From: Roseobacter sp.
Lineage (GTDB): Bacteria > Pseudomonadota > Alphaproteobacteria > Rhodobacterales > Rhodobacteraceae
Reading direction: 5' to 3'
DNA length: 48,206 nucleotides
Assembly: GCF_024639605.1 (NCBI RefSeq)
Contig: NZ_JAHEHZ010000006.1
Location: forward strand, 1 to 48,206
Shown: in pieces, positions 34,093 to 41,614 of the stretch
Layout of the letters: every line of letters starts with the position of its first letter
Position numbering within the stretch: the stretch's first letter is position 1
Made by a program: the position numbers and the translations under genes
The notes under the pieces: generated by a model
Seen by the model: the letters and a program-made list of their open reading frames with translations, nothing else
Databases searched by the model: none
Told to the model about the DNA's origin: nothing

Positions 34093-35447
34093 TGGTCCGT
34101 GTGCTGGTTCCCTCCGGCGCGCTCGGGCTGAACTATGACGAAACGGCCCTGCAGCGCGGCATCGCGGCAGGGCCGGATATCATCGCCATTGACGGCGGCT
34201 CAACCGACAGCGGCCCGGCTTATCTCGGGCGGGGTGTGTCGAAATACGCGCGCGCGTCGGTGAAATCGGAATGGGCCGGGCTGATGGCGGCCCGGGCACA
34301 GGCCGGTGTGCCGCTGGTGATCGGCACCGCCGGCACCTGCGGCGCGGACAGCGCGGTTGACTGGATGCTCGATATCACGCGCGAGATCGCCGCAGAACAG
34401 GGCACCCCGCTGAAAATCGCCGTACTGCGCAGCGGTCAGGATCCCGCCGCGACCGCACAGGCATGGAAGGACGGGCGCATCACCCCCCTGGGCAATGCCC
34501 CGGATATCGACGCGGATGCCATCGCGGACTGTACAAACATCGTAGCCCTTGCCGGGGCAGAGCAGATCACCGCGGCACTGGAAACCGGTGCGGACATCAT
34601 CATCGCCGGGCGCACAACCGACACCGCGATAATCGCAGCACTGCCGCTGATGCGCGACTGCCACGCCGGCGGCGCCTGGCACGGAGCCAAGATCGGCGAA
34701 TGCGGCGCGCTCTGTGCCACCAATCCGCAATCGGGTGTCATCATGATCGATTTCGACGCCACGGGCTTTACTGTGACACCGCTGGCAGATGGCGCGCATG
34801 CCAGCCCGCACACTGTGTCCGCTCATATGCTCTATGAGAATGCGGACCCCTTCATCCTGTTTGAACCCGGCGGACACCTTGATGTGACCGGCGCCGTTTA
34901 TAAAGCAGCAGATGACACTTCGGTGAGGGTCGAAGGCTCCGAATGGGTGCCGGCAGATGACTATACCGTGAAACTCGAAGGCACGCGTGCCGTGGGTTTC
35001 CGGACCGTGACCATCGCGCTGCTGCGCGATCCGCTTTACGTCGCCAATGCCGCTGCCTGGGCTGATGACATTATCGCAAAGTGCAGCGCAAAGATCGAAG
35101 CGCGCATGGGTCTCGCAGCGGAAGATTATACGCTCGATCTGCGCCTTGTGGGGCATTCCGCCAGCTTCGGCACGCTCGAGACCCGCACCGGCGATCCATT
35201 TGAGATCGGTGTCATTGCGATCATTACCGCCCCCGATGCCGCCCGAGCCTCGGAGATCGGCAAAATGCTGAACCCCTATCTGCTGCACCACCCGCTGACC
35301 CGGGAAGAGGAACAGCCGACATTTGCCTTTATGTTCTCCCCGCCCGAGATGCATCACGGTGAGGTGTTCGAGTTTGTGCTCAACCACGTTCTGCACCTGA
35401 AGAACCCGATGGACGCCTTTCGCCTGGAGGTAATCGATCTTGCCTGA
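34092..35447 (+). CDS. AtuA-family protein (DUF1446), probable carboxylate/acyl metabolism
   Basis: A 451-residue protein of the acyclic terpene utilisation AtuA (DUF1446) family. Recognisable parts are DIIAIDGGSTDSGPAYLG, LVIGTAGTCGAD, ADIIIAGRTTDTAIIAALPL and the late SPPEMHHGEVFEFVLNHVLHL. In Pseudomonas citronellol degradation AtuA is essential, but its reaction is not settled to my knowledge. Here it is coupled to tctA by a one-base TGATG overlap and followed by a DUF4387 gene overlapping by eight bases. The pair likely forms one enzyme acting on whatever TctCBA imports; that is an inference from gene order. Confidence 0.85.
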   Translation: MVRVLVPSGALGLNYDETALQRGIAAGPDIIAIDGGSTDSGPAYLGRGVSKYARASVKSEWAGLMAARAQAGVPLVIGTAGTCGADSAVDWMLDITREIAAEQGTPLKIAVLRSGQDPAATAQAWKDGRITPLGNAPDIDADAIADCTNIVALAGAEQITAALETGADIIIAGRTTDTAIIAALPLMRDCHAGGAWHGAKIGECGALCATNPQSGVIMIDFDATGFTVTPLADGAHASPHTVSAHMLYENADPFILFEPGGHLDVTGAVYKAADDTSVRVEGSEWVPADDYTVKLEGTRAVGFRTVTIALLRDPLYVANAAAWADDIIAKCSAKIEARMGLAAEDYTLDLRLVGHSASFGTLETRTGDPFEIGVIAIITAPDAARASEIGKMLNPYLLHHPLTREEEQPTFAFMFSPPEMHHGEVFEFVLNHVLHLKNPMDAFRLEVIDLA

Positions 35448-35739
35448 ACTTCGCTCTCTCGTGACCAAGGTCCGCAGCAAAAACGCCGGGCCCTTCTGGC
35501 TGACCATCGATATCTTCTGTGGATCGCAGGCGGCCTATGAGCGTGTGCGGGACGGTCTGGCTACATCCCGGGTAGCGGAGGTGTTCGGCACCCGGCGCCA
35601 GACAATAAAAAGGTTCGATATACCGGATCTGCAGGTCGTGAAGTTCAGCCTGCCCCGGCCTGCAGTGCAGGGATCGCTGCACGACCGGGACATGCACGGT
35701 GCCTCCTGGGCTGCTCTGCTGGGCGAAACTGTTATCTGA
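35440..35739 (+). CDS. DUF4387 small protein, partner of the AtuA-family protein
   Basis: A 99-residue protein of the DUF4387 (AtuA-associated) family: LRSLVTKVRSKNAGPFWLTIDIFC, then RVAEVFGT and a closing DRDMHGASWAALL. It starts at a TTG (35440) eight bases inside the end of the upstream gene, and shares no other signal. In longer AtuA relatives an equivalent sequence is fused at the C-terminus, which supports a two-subunit reading here. No catalytic residue can be named. Confidence 0.85.
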   Translation: MPELRSLVTKVRSKNAGPFWLTIDIFCGSQAAYERVRDGLATSRVAEVFGTRRQTIKRFDIPDLQVVKFSLPRPAVQGSLHDRDMHGASWAALLGETVI

Positions 35740-35938
35740 GCAGCGACCCGGTGAGAGCCTGAAGCCCGCCGGCGAACGATTGTCCGACGCCATGTGAGTT
35801 CTGAGCTTTCCTGAAATAACCGCCTGCATACCGTCGGAACGAAAGGCCAGTGCGAACCGCGCGGAGATTCAGACCCGCATTCATGACCAGCCGGATATGC
35901 AAATTGCCACCACTGGCGGGCCCGGATAAGGTCGCGAC

Positions 35939-36925
35939 ATGCAGGACAATGCCACCCCCCGTTTCGCTGCCCGTCTCAACGCCTTTAAAATCGGTGCTGC
36001 CGACTACTGGCCGGGCAGGAATATCGTGACCACCAGTGATCTGCTCGCGCGGGCAGCCACGGCCGGTCTGACGGCGGCGGATCTGAATTATCCGGATCAT
36101 TTTGTCTCTGACACCCCGGCGGATCTGACCCGTACGCTGAACGACAACGGCATGGTGCTCAACGGTCTCGCCATGCGGTACTACACCGATCCCGGCTATA
36201 AACTGGGCGCATTCACGCATCCCGATGCCACAGTGCGCCGCGCAGCCATCGACGAAACAAAACGCGGGCTGGATGCTCTGGCGGAGATGGGGGGGCGGCT
36301 GATGACGCTCTGGATGGGTCAGGACGGGTTCGATTATTCGTTTCAGATGGACTATGCCCGCGCCTGGGACGACACGATCGCGGCGATGGCCGAAGTGGCC
36401 GATCACAACCCGCAGATCGATATCGCGCTGGAGTACAAACCCAACGAGCCCCGCGCCTTTGCGCTGATGCCGGATGCGGCGACAACCTTGCTGGCCCTGC
36501 GCGACATCGGACGAGCGAACACCGGCGTGACGCTCGATTTTGCCCATGTGCTTTATGCAGATGAAATGCCGGCCTTTGCCGCAGCCCTCGTCGCACGTCA
36601 CTCCAAAATTCTCGGGGTGCATCTGAACGACGGCTACGGCAAGTGGGACAACGGGTTGATGGTCGGGGCGGTGCATCCTGTGCAGACGGTTGAACTGCTG
36701 GTCGAACTGGAACGCGCGGGCTATGACGGCGCGATCTATTTTGACACGTTTCCCGATCACTCGGGCCTCGATCCGGTCGAGGAGGCACGCACCAATATTG
36801 AGGTCGTTAACCGACTGCGCGCAATTGCATCAGGGCTTGTCGGCGATGCTGATCTGCGTGCTGCCATTGCGGCCCAGGACGCGCCTCTGGCGATGCGGCT
36901 GGTTCAGGCGGCGATGTTAAAGTGA
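35939..36925 (+). CDS. Xylose-isomerase-like TIM-barrel protein (sugar isomerase/epimerase family)
   Basis: A 328-residue AP-endonuclease-2/xylose-isomerase-like barrel. Likely metal ligands are in ALEYKPNEPRAF (Glu), VTLDFAHVLYADE (Asp, His), GVHLNDGYGKWDNG (His, Asp) and IYFDTFPDH (Asp), the usual Glu-Asp-His-Asp pattern of divalent-metal sugar isomerases. It should interconvert an aldose and a ketose or epimerise a ketose, substrate unknown. Its stop overlaps the GTG of a PfkB kinase, so the product may be phosphorylated next. A 199-base gap separates it from the DUF4387 gene, consistent with a separate promoter. Confidence 0.86.
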   Translation: MQDNATPRFAARLNAFKIGAADYWPGRNIVTTSDLLARAATAGLTAADLNYPDHFVSDTPADLTRTLNDNGMVLNGLAMRYYTDPGYKLGAFTHPDATVRRAAIDETKRGLDALAEMGGRLMTLWMGQDGFDYSFQMDYARAWDDTIAAMAEVADHNPQIDIALEYKPNEPRAFALMPDAATTLLALRDIGRANTGVTLDFAHVLYADEMPAFAAALVARHSKILGVHLNDGYGKWDNGLMVGAVHPVQTVELLVELERAGYDGAIYFDTFPDHSGLDPVEEARTNIEVVNRLRAIASGLVGDADLRAAIAAQDAPLAMRLVQAAMLK

Positions 36926-37767
36926 CGCTGCTGGTTGTCGGATCGCTTCATCTGGACGTGGTGACCCGGGCGCCGCATCTTCCCGGCATCGATGAAACTG
37001 TTACCGGGAGCGGCGTCGATTATGTCTTTGGCGGCAAGGGCGGCAACCAGGCCATCGCCGCCGCGCGCATGGGCGGGCAGGTACATTTCGCAGGCCGCGC
37101 CGGCAGCGACACATTCGGTCACTCGTTGCGGCACACACTGGCGGCCGCGGGCGTAAACACGCAACAGCTGCAACCGGATCCGGGACCCAGCGGCATGAGC
37201 GTGGCGATCGTGAACGCTGATGGTGATTATGGTGCAGTGATCGTATCGGCTGCCAACCTGAACATCGATGCTGACGCAATCCGAATTCCGAATGGCACAA
37301 AGCTGGTTCTGCTGCAGAACGAAATACCGGATGCGGTAAATGCCGCGGTGGCCCGCAAGGCCCGCGCTTCGGGCGTTCCCGTCTGGCTCAACGCCGCTCC
37401 GGCGCGGACGCTGTCGTCATCGCTTGTGGCGAGTTGCGACCTTCTGCTCGTCAACCGTGTGGAGGCTGCCTTCTACAAAGATTTGAGTGGTGGACCGGAG
37501 GTGCTGAAAACACTTGGCGCTGGCGGGGTGCGCTTCAGGGGGCGCACATATCCCGCACCTGAGGTCCGCCCCGTTTCCAGCCACGGCGCGGGAGATATGT
37601 TTGCCGGTGCGCTGGCCGCGAGCGTTGCCAGCGGCCAGACACCGCAAGAGGCCATCGGATTCGCCCAGGCCGCCGCAGCACTGCATGTGGCCTCGGACCT
37701 CGCAGCCCGCGCCGCAATGACCCGCGATCAGGTCACGGCATTTCTCAATGCTCAGCCGAGCCGGTAA
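36922..37767 (+). CDS. PfkB-family carbohydrate kinase (ribokinase-like)
   Basis: A 281-residue kinase: LLVVGSLHLDVV, the substrate-binding GSGVDYVFGGKGGNQAIAAARMG near 29-51, GRAGSDTFG, and the catalytic SSHGAGDMFAGALAA, where Asp is the base after the GAG anion hole. This is the ribokinase subgroup, which phosphorylates free sugars. It is short by about 20 residues relative to ribokinase, mainly in the central part. The GTG at 36922 overlaps the isomerase stop (GTGA). Its 3' end overlaps the convergent lactonase gene by 16 bases. Confidence 0.9.
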   Translation: MTLLVVGSLHLDVVTRAPHLPGIDETVTGSGVDYVFGGKGGNQAIAAARMGGQVHFAGRAGSDTFGHSLRHTLAAAGVNTQQLQPDPGPSGMSVAIVNADGDYGAVIVSAANLNIDADAIRIPNGTKLVLLQNEIPDAVNAAVARKARASGVPVWLNAAPARTLSSSLVASCDLLLVNRVEAAFYKDLSGGPEVLKTLGAGGVRFRGRTYPAPEVRPVSSHGAGDMFAGALAASVASGQTPQEAIGFAQAAAALHVASDLAARAAMTRDQVTAFLNAQPSR

Positions 37768-38603
37768 AACCGCGCCGCTGTTCCGCCGAATATCTGCGCC
37801 TGCTCGCCCGCCGGGAGATGCGCAGTCAGCTCCCGCGCCATATCTAACCAGTCACCGTATTCGCAGCGCAACCGGCACACCGGCCAGTCAGACCCCCACA
37901 TCACACGCCCTGGTCCGAAACTGTCGAGGACATGGCGGGCAAATGGACGCAGATCTTCGATGCTGACGTCTTCTGAGGCCTCAGTCACCAGCCCGGAAAG
38001 TTTGCAGTACCCACCGGTCTCCTGAGCCAGCGCCGTGATACCCTCAGCCCAGTCAGAAAAGCTGTTCCGACCCTGTTGCGCCTCCGAAATCTGTGGCTTG
38101 AGGCAGTGATCAAAAACCACCCGCAGGTCCGGCCACTTGCTTATCAGGCGGCGAAAATTCGGGATATGTTGCGGAAATCCGAGCGCATCAAAAGTCAGAT
38201 CCAGATCAGTTAATGCGCCATAGGCCCATTGAACATCCTCGCGCAGCATCCAGTTGTCATCGGAAATATCCTGGATCATCGGGCGCACGCCAAGAAATTT
38301 CGGGTGCCTCGCGAAACGCTCAAGATGGCTGAGGTGCGCGGGATCCTCAAAATCGATCCACCCTACCACGCCGCGGATCATCGGTGAGGCATCGGCAAGA
38401 CCCAGCATATATTCAGTTTCATGCACTGTTGCCGCCGCCTGAACCAGAACCGTCCCGCCGATCTGGTGCGCGGCAAGCGCCGGCGCGAGATCATCCGGCG
38501 CATAAGCACGGTTCAGCTCCGGCACGTCCCGGGGCATCCAGTCGTAATCGCCGCGCGCCGGCTGCCAGAAGTGCTGGTGCGCGTCGATCCGGGGCAGCGT
38601 CAC
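37752..38603 (-). CDS. Amidohydrolase-family sugar lactonase (COG3618, fuconolactonase-like)
   Basis: A 283-residue amidohydrolase-2 protein. It starts PRIDAHQHFWQPARGDYDWM, very typical of L-fucono/L-rhamnono-lactonases, and has VGWIDFEDP, FLGVRPMIQD, VVFDHCLKP, YCKLSGLVTEA and MWGSDWPVC, with the Asp of GSDWP as catalytic residue. It probably opens an aldono-1,5-lactone made by the adjacent aldo/keto reductase. The start is GTG at 38603 and overlaps the reductase stop (GTGA), strongly suggesting successive reactions. Substrate identity (L-fucose, L-galactose, D-arabinose type) is open. Confidence 0.88.
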   Translation of the reverse strand: MTLPRIDAHQHFWQPARGDYDWMPRDVPELNRAYAPDDLAPALAAHQIGGTVLVQAAATVHETEYMLGLADASPMIRGVVGWIDFEDPAHLSHLERFARHPKFLGVRPMIQDISDDNWMLREDVQWAYGALTDLDLTFDALGFPQHIPNFRRLISKWPDLRVVFDHCLKPQISEAQQGRNSFSDWAEGITALAQETGGYCKLSGLVTEASEDVSIEDLRPFARHVLDSFGPGRVMWGSDWPVCRLRCEYGDWLDMARELTAHLPAGEQAQIFGGTAARFYRLG

Positions 38604-39640
38604 GTGGGCGCGTCCTCGCGCAGCAGACCCCTTGATTTGAGCTCCGTCCAGAGAGCGTCCGGGATGTCGGCCTGTGCCGCCTTCAGATTGCCCTGCATTT
38701 CAGCAACACTCTTGCCACCCGGAATGACCGACACATGCGCCGGATGCAGCAGCGGGAACCGGAAGGCAGCATCGACGAGACGCACGTTATGTTCTTTGCA
38801 GACCGCTTCGATGGCACTCACCCGGTCCATCACATCCTGTGGCGCGGGGTCATAATTATACATAGCACCCTGCCGCGCGCCTGTGGCGAGAATTCCTGAG
38901 TTATAGGGCCCGCCTGTGACGATCCCGATACCGCGGCTTTCACAAAGCGGCAGGAAGCTGTCGAGCGCCTTCTGTTCGAGCAGCGTGTAGCGCCCGGCCA
39001 GAAGGAAAAGATCGAAATCGCCCCGTTCGGCAAGGGTCTGGCAAACCTCCCACTCATTTACGCCGCCACCGATGGCCCGGATCAGCCCCTGATCCCGCAG
39101 AGATACCATCGCGTCATAGCCCCGTCCGGCAAAGAATTCCTCGATCCGCATATCTGAGACTTCTTTGGAGCCATGCGTGAAAATGCACAGATCATGCACG
39201 TAAAGGATATCGATACGCTCCACACCGAGCCGCGAGAACGAATGCTCAAACGATCGCATCACGCCGTCATAGGTGTAATCGAAATGCTCGCGGCGCACCG
39301 GTACGTCGAACCATTTGCCCACCCCTGACCGGTGCTCTGGCGCGCAGGCCTGAATGAGCCGGCCCACTTTCGTTGAAAGCACGTAGTCATCGCGCGGTTT
39401 GTCACGCAGAAACGCATTGAGCCGGGTCTCGGACAGGCCCATCCCGTAAAGCGGCGCCGTATCGAAATAGCGCACACCGCCTTCCCAGCCGGCATCCAGC
39501 GTCGCCCGCGCGTCTTCGTCGCTGATCGCGCTGTAAAGATTGGCAATCGGTGCCCCCCCGAAACCAAGCTCCGTGAAGGTGACACCGCCGTTGCCGAGGC
39601 GGTCCAGGTGCCGCGTTTTCAAAACCATACTGCTCTCCAT
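38600..39640 (-). CDS. Aldo/keto reductase (aldose 1-dehydrogenase type)
   Basis: A 346-residue AKR whose tetrad is visible: Asp and Tyr in YFDTAPLYGMGLSE, Lys in LSTKVGRLI, His in LYVHDLC. The start (LGFGGAPIANLYSAISDEDA) and the PVRREHFDYTYDGVMRSFEHSFSRLGVERIDI-like middle are typical of the D-threo-aldose/L-fucose dehydrogenase and pyridoxal 4-dehydrogenase branch, which oxidises sugars such as L-fucose to the lactone. An AGGAG box lies five bases before the ATG at 39640. It leads a two-gene operon with the lactonase and diverges from the SgcQ-like gene. Confidence 0.88.
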   Translation of the reverse strand: MESSMVLKTRHLDRLGNGGVTFTELGFGGAPIANLYSAISDEDARATLDAGWEGGVRYFDTAPLYGMGLSETRLNAFLRDKPRDDYVLSTKVGRLIQACAPEHRSGVGKWFDVPVRREHFDYTYDGVMRSFEHSFSRLGVERIDILYVHDLCIFTHGSKEVSDMRIEEFFAGRGYDAMVSLRDQGLIRAIGGGVNEWEVCQTLAERGDFDLFLLAGRYTLLEQKALDSFLPLCESRGIGIVTGGPYNSGILATGARQGAMYNYDPAPQDVMDRVSAIEAVCKEHNVRLVDAAFRFPLLHPAHVSVIPGGKSVAEMQGNLKAAQADIPDALWTELKSRGLLREDAPT

Positions 39641-39653
39641 TTTTGCTCCTGCG

Positions 39654-39700
39654 AGCTTACACCGGAATACCGTTGCAAGGCCAGATCAGAGCAGTAAGCT
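39654..39700. promoter_or_regulatory. Divergent promoter region with inverted repeat
   Basis: In the 82-bp gap between the reductase and SgcQ-like genes, AGCTTAC (39654-39660) and GTAAGCT (39694-39700) form a 7-bp inverted repeat with 33 bases between, near both starts. Inside it is CGGAATACCG (39663-39672). A single regulator could control both directions; no regulator gene is nearby. Confidence 0.3.
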
Positions 39701-39722
39701 GAGGCCCTGGGGAGGGCCAGAA

Positions 39723-40523
39723 ATGACATCAAGGTTCAAAGCGGTTTTCGGCGAGCCAAAGCCCGTCATAGGCATGGTGCATATCGGTGCGCTGCCTGGC
39801 AGCCCGCTCTATGATCCGGAGGCTGATCTGCTGGCTGCCGCCCGCGCCGATCTTCTGGCCCTGCAGGCCGCTGGCTTTGACGCGGTGATGTTCGGCAATG
39901 AAAATGACCGCCCCTATGAGTTCGAGGTGGACCGGGCATCGACTGCTGCGATGGCGATGCTGATCGGACAGTTGCGGTCCGAGATTACCGTGCCTTTCGG
40001 CGTGAACGTGCTCTGGGATCCGATGTCCACGATTGCGCTGGGGGCTGCCACCGGCGCGGGGTTTGTGCGCGAGATATTCACCGGCAGCTATGCCTCCGAC
40101 ATGGGCCCCTGGACCCCGGATGCGGGACGCGCCATGCGGTATCGCGACCGGCTTGGGCGGTCGGATATGGCGATGCTCTATAATGTCTCGGCTGAATTTG
40201 CCCATTCGCTGGATCAGCGCCCGCTGCCCGACCGGGCGCGCAGTGCCGTCTTTTCATCGATCCCCGACGCCGTGCTGGTTTCTGGTCAGATCACCGGCGA
40301 GGCGGCTGCCCTGTCTGATCTCGAAGCGGTAAAGGCCGTTTTGCCCGACACGCCCGTGATGGCCAATACCGGCGTGAAACACGACACCGTGGCCGACGTG
40401 CTGGCCATCGCCGACGGCTGCATCGTCGGCTCCTCTCTGAAAACCGACGGTGATACCTGGAAAGCCGTCGATCCCGACCGCGCGCAGGATTTCATGGACC
40501 GTGTCCGGAAGGCCCGCGCATGA
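39723..40523 (+). CDS. BtpA/SgcQ-family protein
   Basis: A 266-residue TIM-barrel-like protein of the BtpA family. It opens with PVIGMVHIGALPGSPLYDP and includes GFDAVMFGNENDRPYE, PFGVNVLWDP, GAGFVREIFTGSYASDMG and DGCIVGSSLKTDG. BtpA was linked to photosystem I stability in cyanobacteria, while E. coli SgcQ lies in a cryptic carbohydrate operon; neither gives a proven reaction. The ATG at 39723 has GGGAGGG six bases upstream. Its stop overlaps the M42 peptidase-like gene by four bases, reproducing the SgcQ-SgcX partnership. Confidence 0.87.
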   Translation: MTSRFKAVFGEPKPVIGMVHIGALPGSPLYDPEADLLAAARADLLALQAAGFDAVMFGNENDRPYEFEVDRASTAAMAMLIGQLRSEITVPFGVNVLWDPMSTIALGAATGAGFVREIFTGSYASDMGPWTPDAGRAMRYRDRLGRSDMAMLYNVSAEFAHSLDQRPLPDRARSAVFSSIPDAVLVSGQITGEAAALSDLEAVKAVLPDTPVMANTGVKHDTVADVLAIADGCIVGSSLKTDGDTWKAVDPDRAQDFMDRVRKARA

Positions 40524-41614
40524 AAGACCGCATAGGCCGCGACCTGAAAGACCTGATGCGCATCCCCGGCCTGTCGGGCCATGAGGACCGTGTGCGCCGG
40601 GCCCTGCGTGAGCGGCTGAGTGCAACAGGCGTGGAAAGCCGCTCCGACAGGCTGGGCAATCTCGTGGCGCATTTCCCCGGCGAAGGACCGGCGGTGATGC
40701 TTTTTACCCATATGGATCAGCTCGGCTTTATCGTGCGCCGGGTTGAGACAAACGGTCTGTTGCGTCTTGAACGGCTTGGCGGCGTGCCTGAGCGCGCGCT
40801 GGCTGCTCAGGAGGTACTGGTCTGTGTCGGCGAAGGCCGCGATGTGCCAGGCGTTATCACAAACAAAAGCCACCATGCGACCCGGCCGGATGAAAAATAT
40901 ACGGTGACGCCCTGCGCCGGACTTTATGTGGATACCGGGTTCGGCTCGGCAAAAGCCGTTGAAGAAGCGGGCATCCGCATCGGTGCGCCGGTTGTTTATG
41001 CGCCGCAGGCCACCGATCTGGCCGGTGACCGGATCACGGGGACAAGCGTGGATGACCGCGCCGGATGTGCCGTGTTGCTGGAAGTCGCGCGGCTGCTGAA
41101 GGACCGCGAGGGCGGCCCCCCGGTGCACCTCGCATTTACCGTGCTGGAGGAATTCAACCTGCGCGGCGCCCTGCCCCTGGCGCAGAAACTGCAACCCGAC
41201 ATCGCCATCCAGATTGATCTGATGCTGGCCACGGATACGCCCGATATGGCGGACAGGGGCGATATGGTGCTGGGCGGCGGGCCGGGTATGAGCCTTTATT
41301 CATTTCACGGACGCGGCACGCTCAATGGTGTGATCCCGCACCCCGCCATGGTGCAGCTTTTTGAGACAACGGCGCAGGCGCAGAACATCCCGCTGCAGCG
41401 CAGTGCGCAGACCGGGGTGCTGACCGATCTGTCCTATGTTCAGCTGGTCGGCGAAGGCGTGGCATCCGTCGATCTGGGCTTTCCGATGCGCTATTCACAT
41501 TCCGCCCGTGAGGTCTGCGATCTGGAAGACCTCTGCGCGCTGACGCGACTGCTCGCGGCCGCGCTCGCCCGGATCGGCCCGGACTTCTCGCTCGACAGGG
41601 ATGACTACACCTGA
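40520..41614 (+). CDS. M42-family metallopeptidase-like protein (SgcX-like)
   Basis: A 364-residue protein of the M42 glutamyl aminopeptidase/cellulase-M family. Metal and catalytic positions appear as FTHMDQLGF (His and Asp), SVDDRAGC (bridging Asp), VLEEFNLRGA (Glu-Glu), QIDLMLATD (Asp) and MRYSHSAREV (His), so the di-metal site looks complete. In E. coli the homologue SgcX sits with SgcQ in a sugar operon, and relatives may act on sugar-amide compounds, not peptides. It overlaps SgcQ-like and FGGY kinase genes at both ends (ATGA and TGATG). Confidence 0.85.
   Translation: MKDRIGRDLKDLMRIPGLSGHEDRVRRALRERLSATGVESRSDRLGNLVAHFPGEGPAVMLFTHMDQLGFIVRRVETNGLLRLERLGGVPERALAAQEVLVCVGEGRDVPGVITNKSHHATRPDEKYTVTPCAGLYVDTGFGSAKAVEEAGIRIGAPVVYAPQATDLAGDRITGTSVDDRAGCAVLLEVARLLKDREGGPPVHLAFTVLEEFNLRGALPLAQKLQPDIAIQIDLMLATDTPDMADRGDMVLGGGPGMSLYSFHGRGTLNGVIPHPAMVQLFETTAQAQNIPLQRSAQTGVLTDLSYVQLVGEGVASVDLGFPMRYSHSAREVCDLEDLCALTRLLAAALARIGPDFSLDRDDYT

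Noticed and set aside
34200-35507. 435-residue open frame on the minus strand opposite the AtuA-family gene
   Set aside because: Antisense shadow of a gene with clear family motifs and overlapping operon signals; Gly/Arg/His/Cys-rich translation without domains.
35732-35884. Possible 50-residue minus-strand ORF in the gap between DUF4387 and the TIM-barrel gene
   Set aside because: It is intergenic and starts at an ATG, but has no good ribosome-binding site, no recognised domain and no operon partner, and the same frame runs on as an antisense shadow of the next gene. Kept only as a note.
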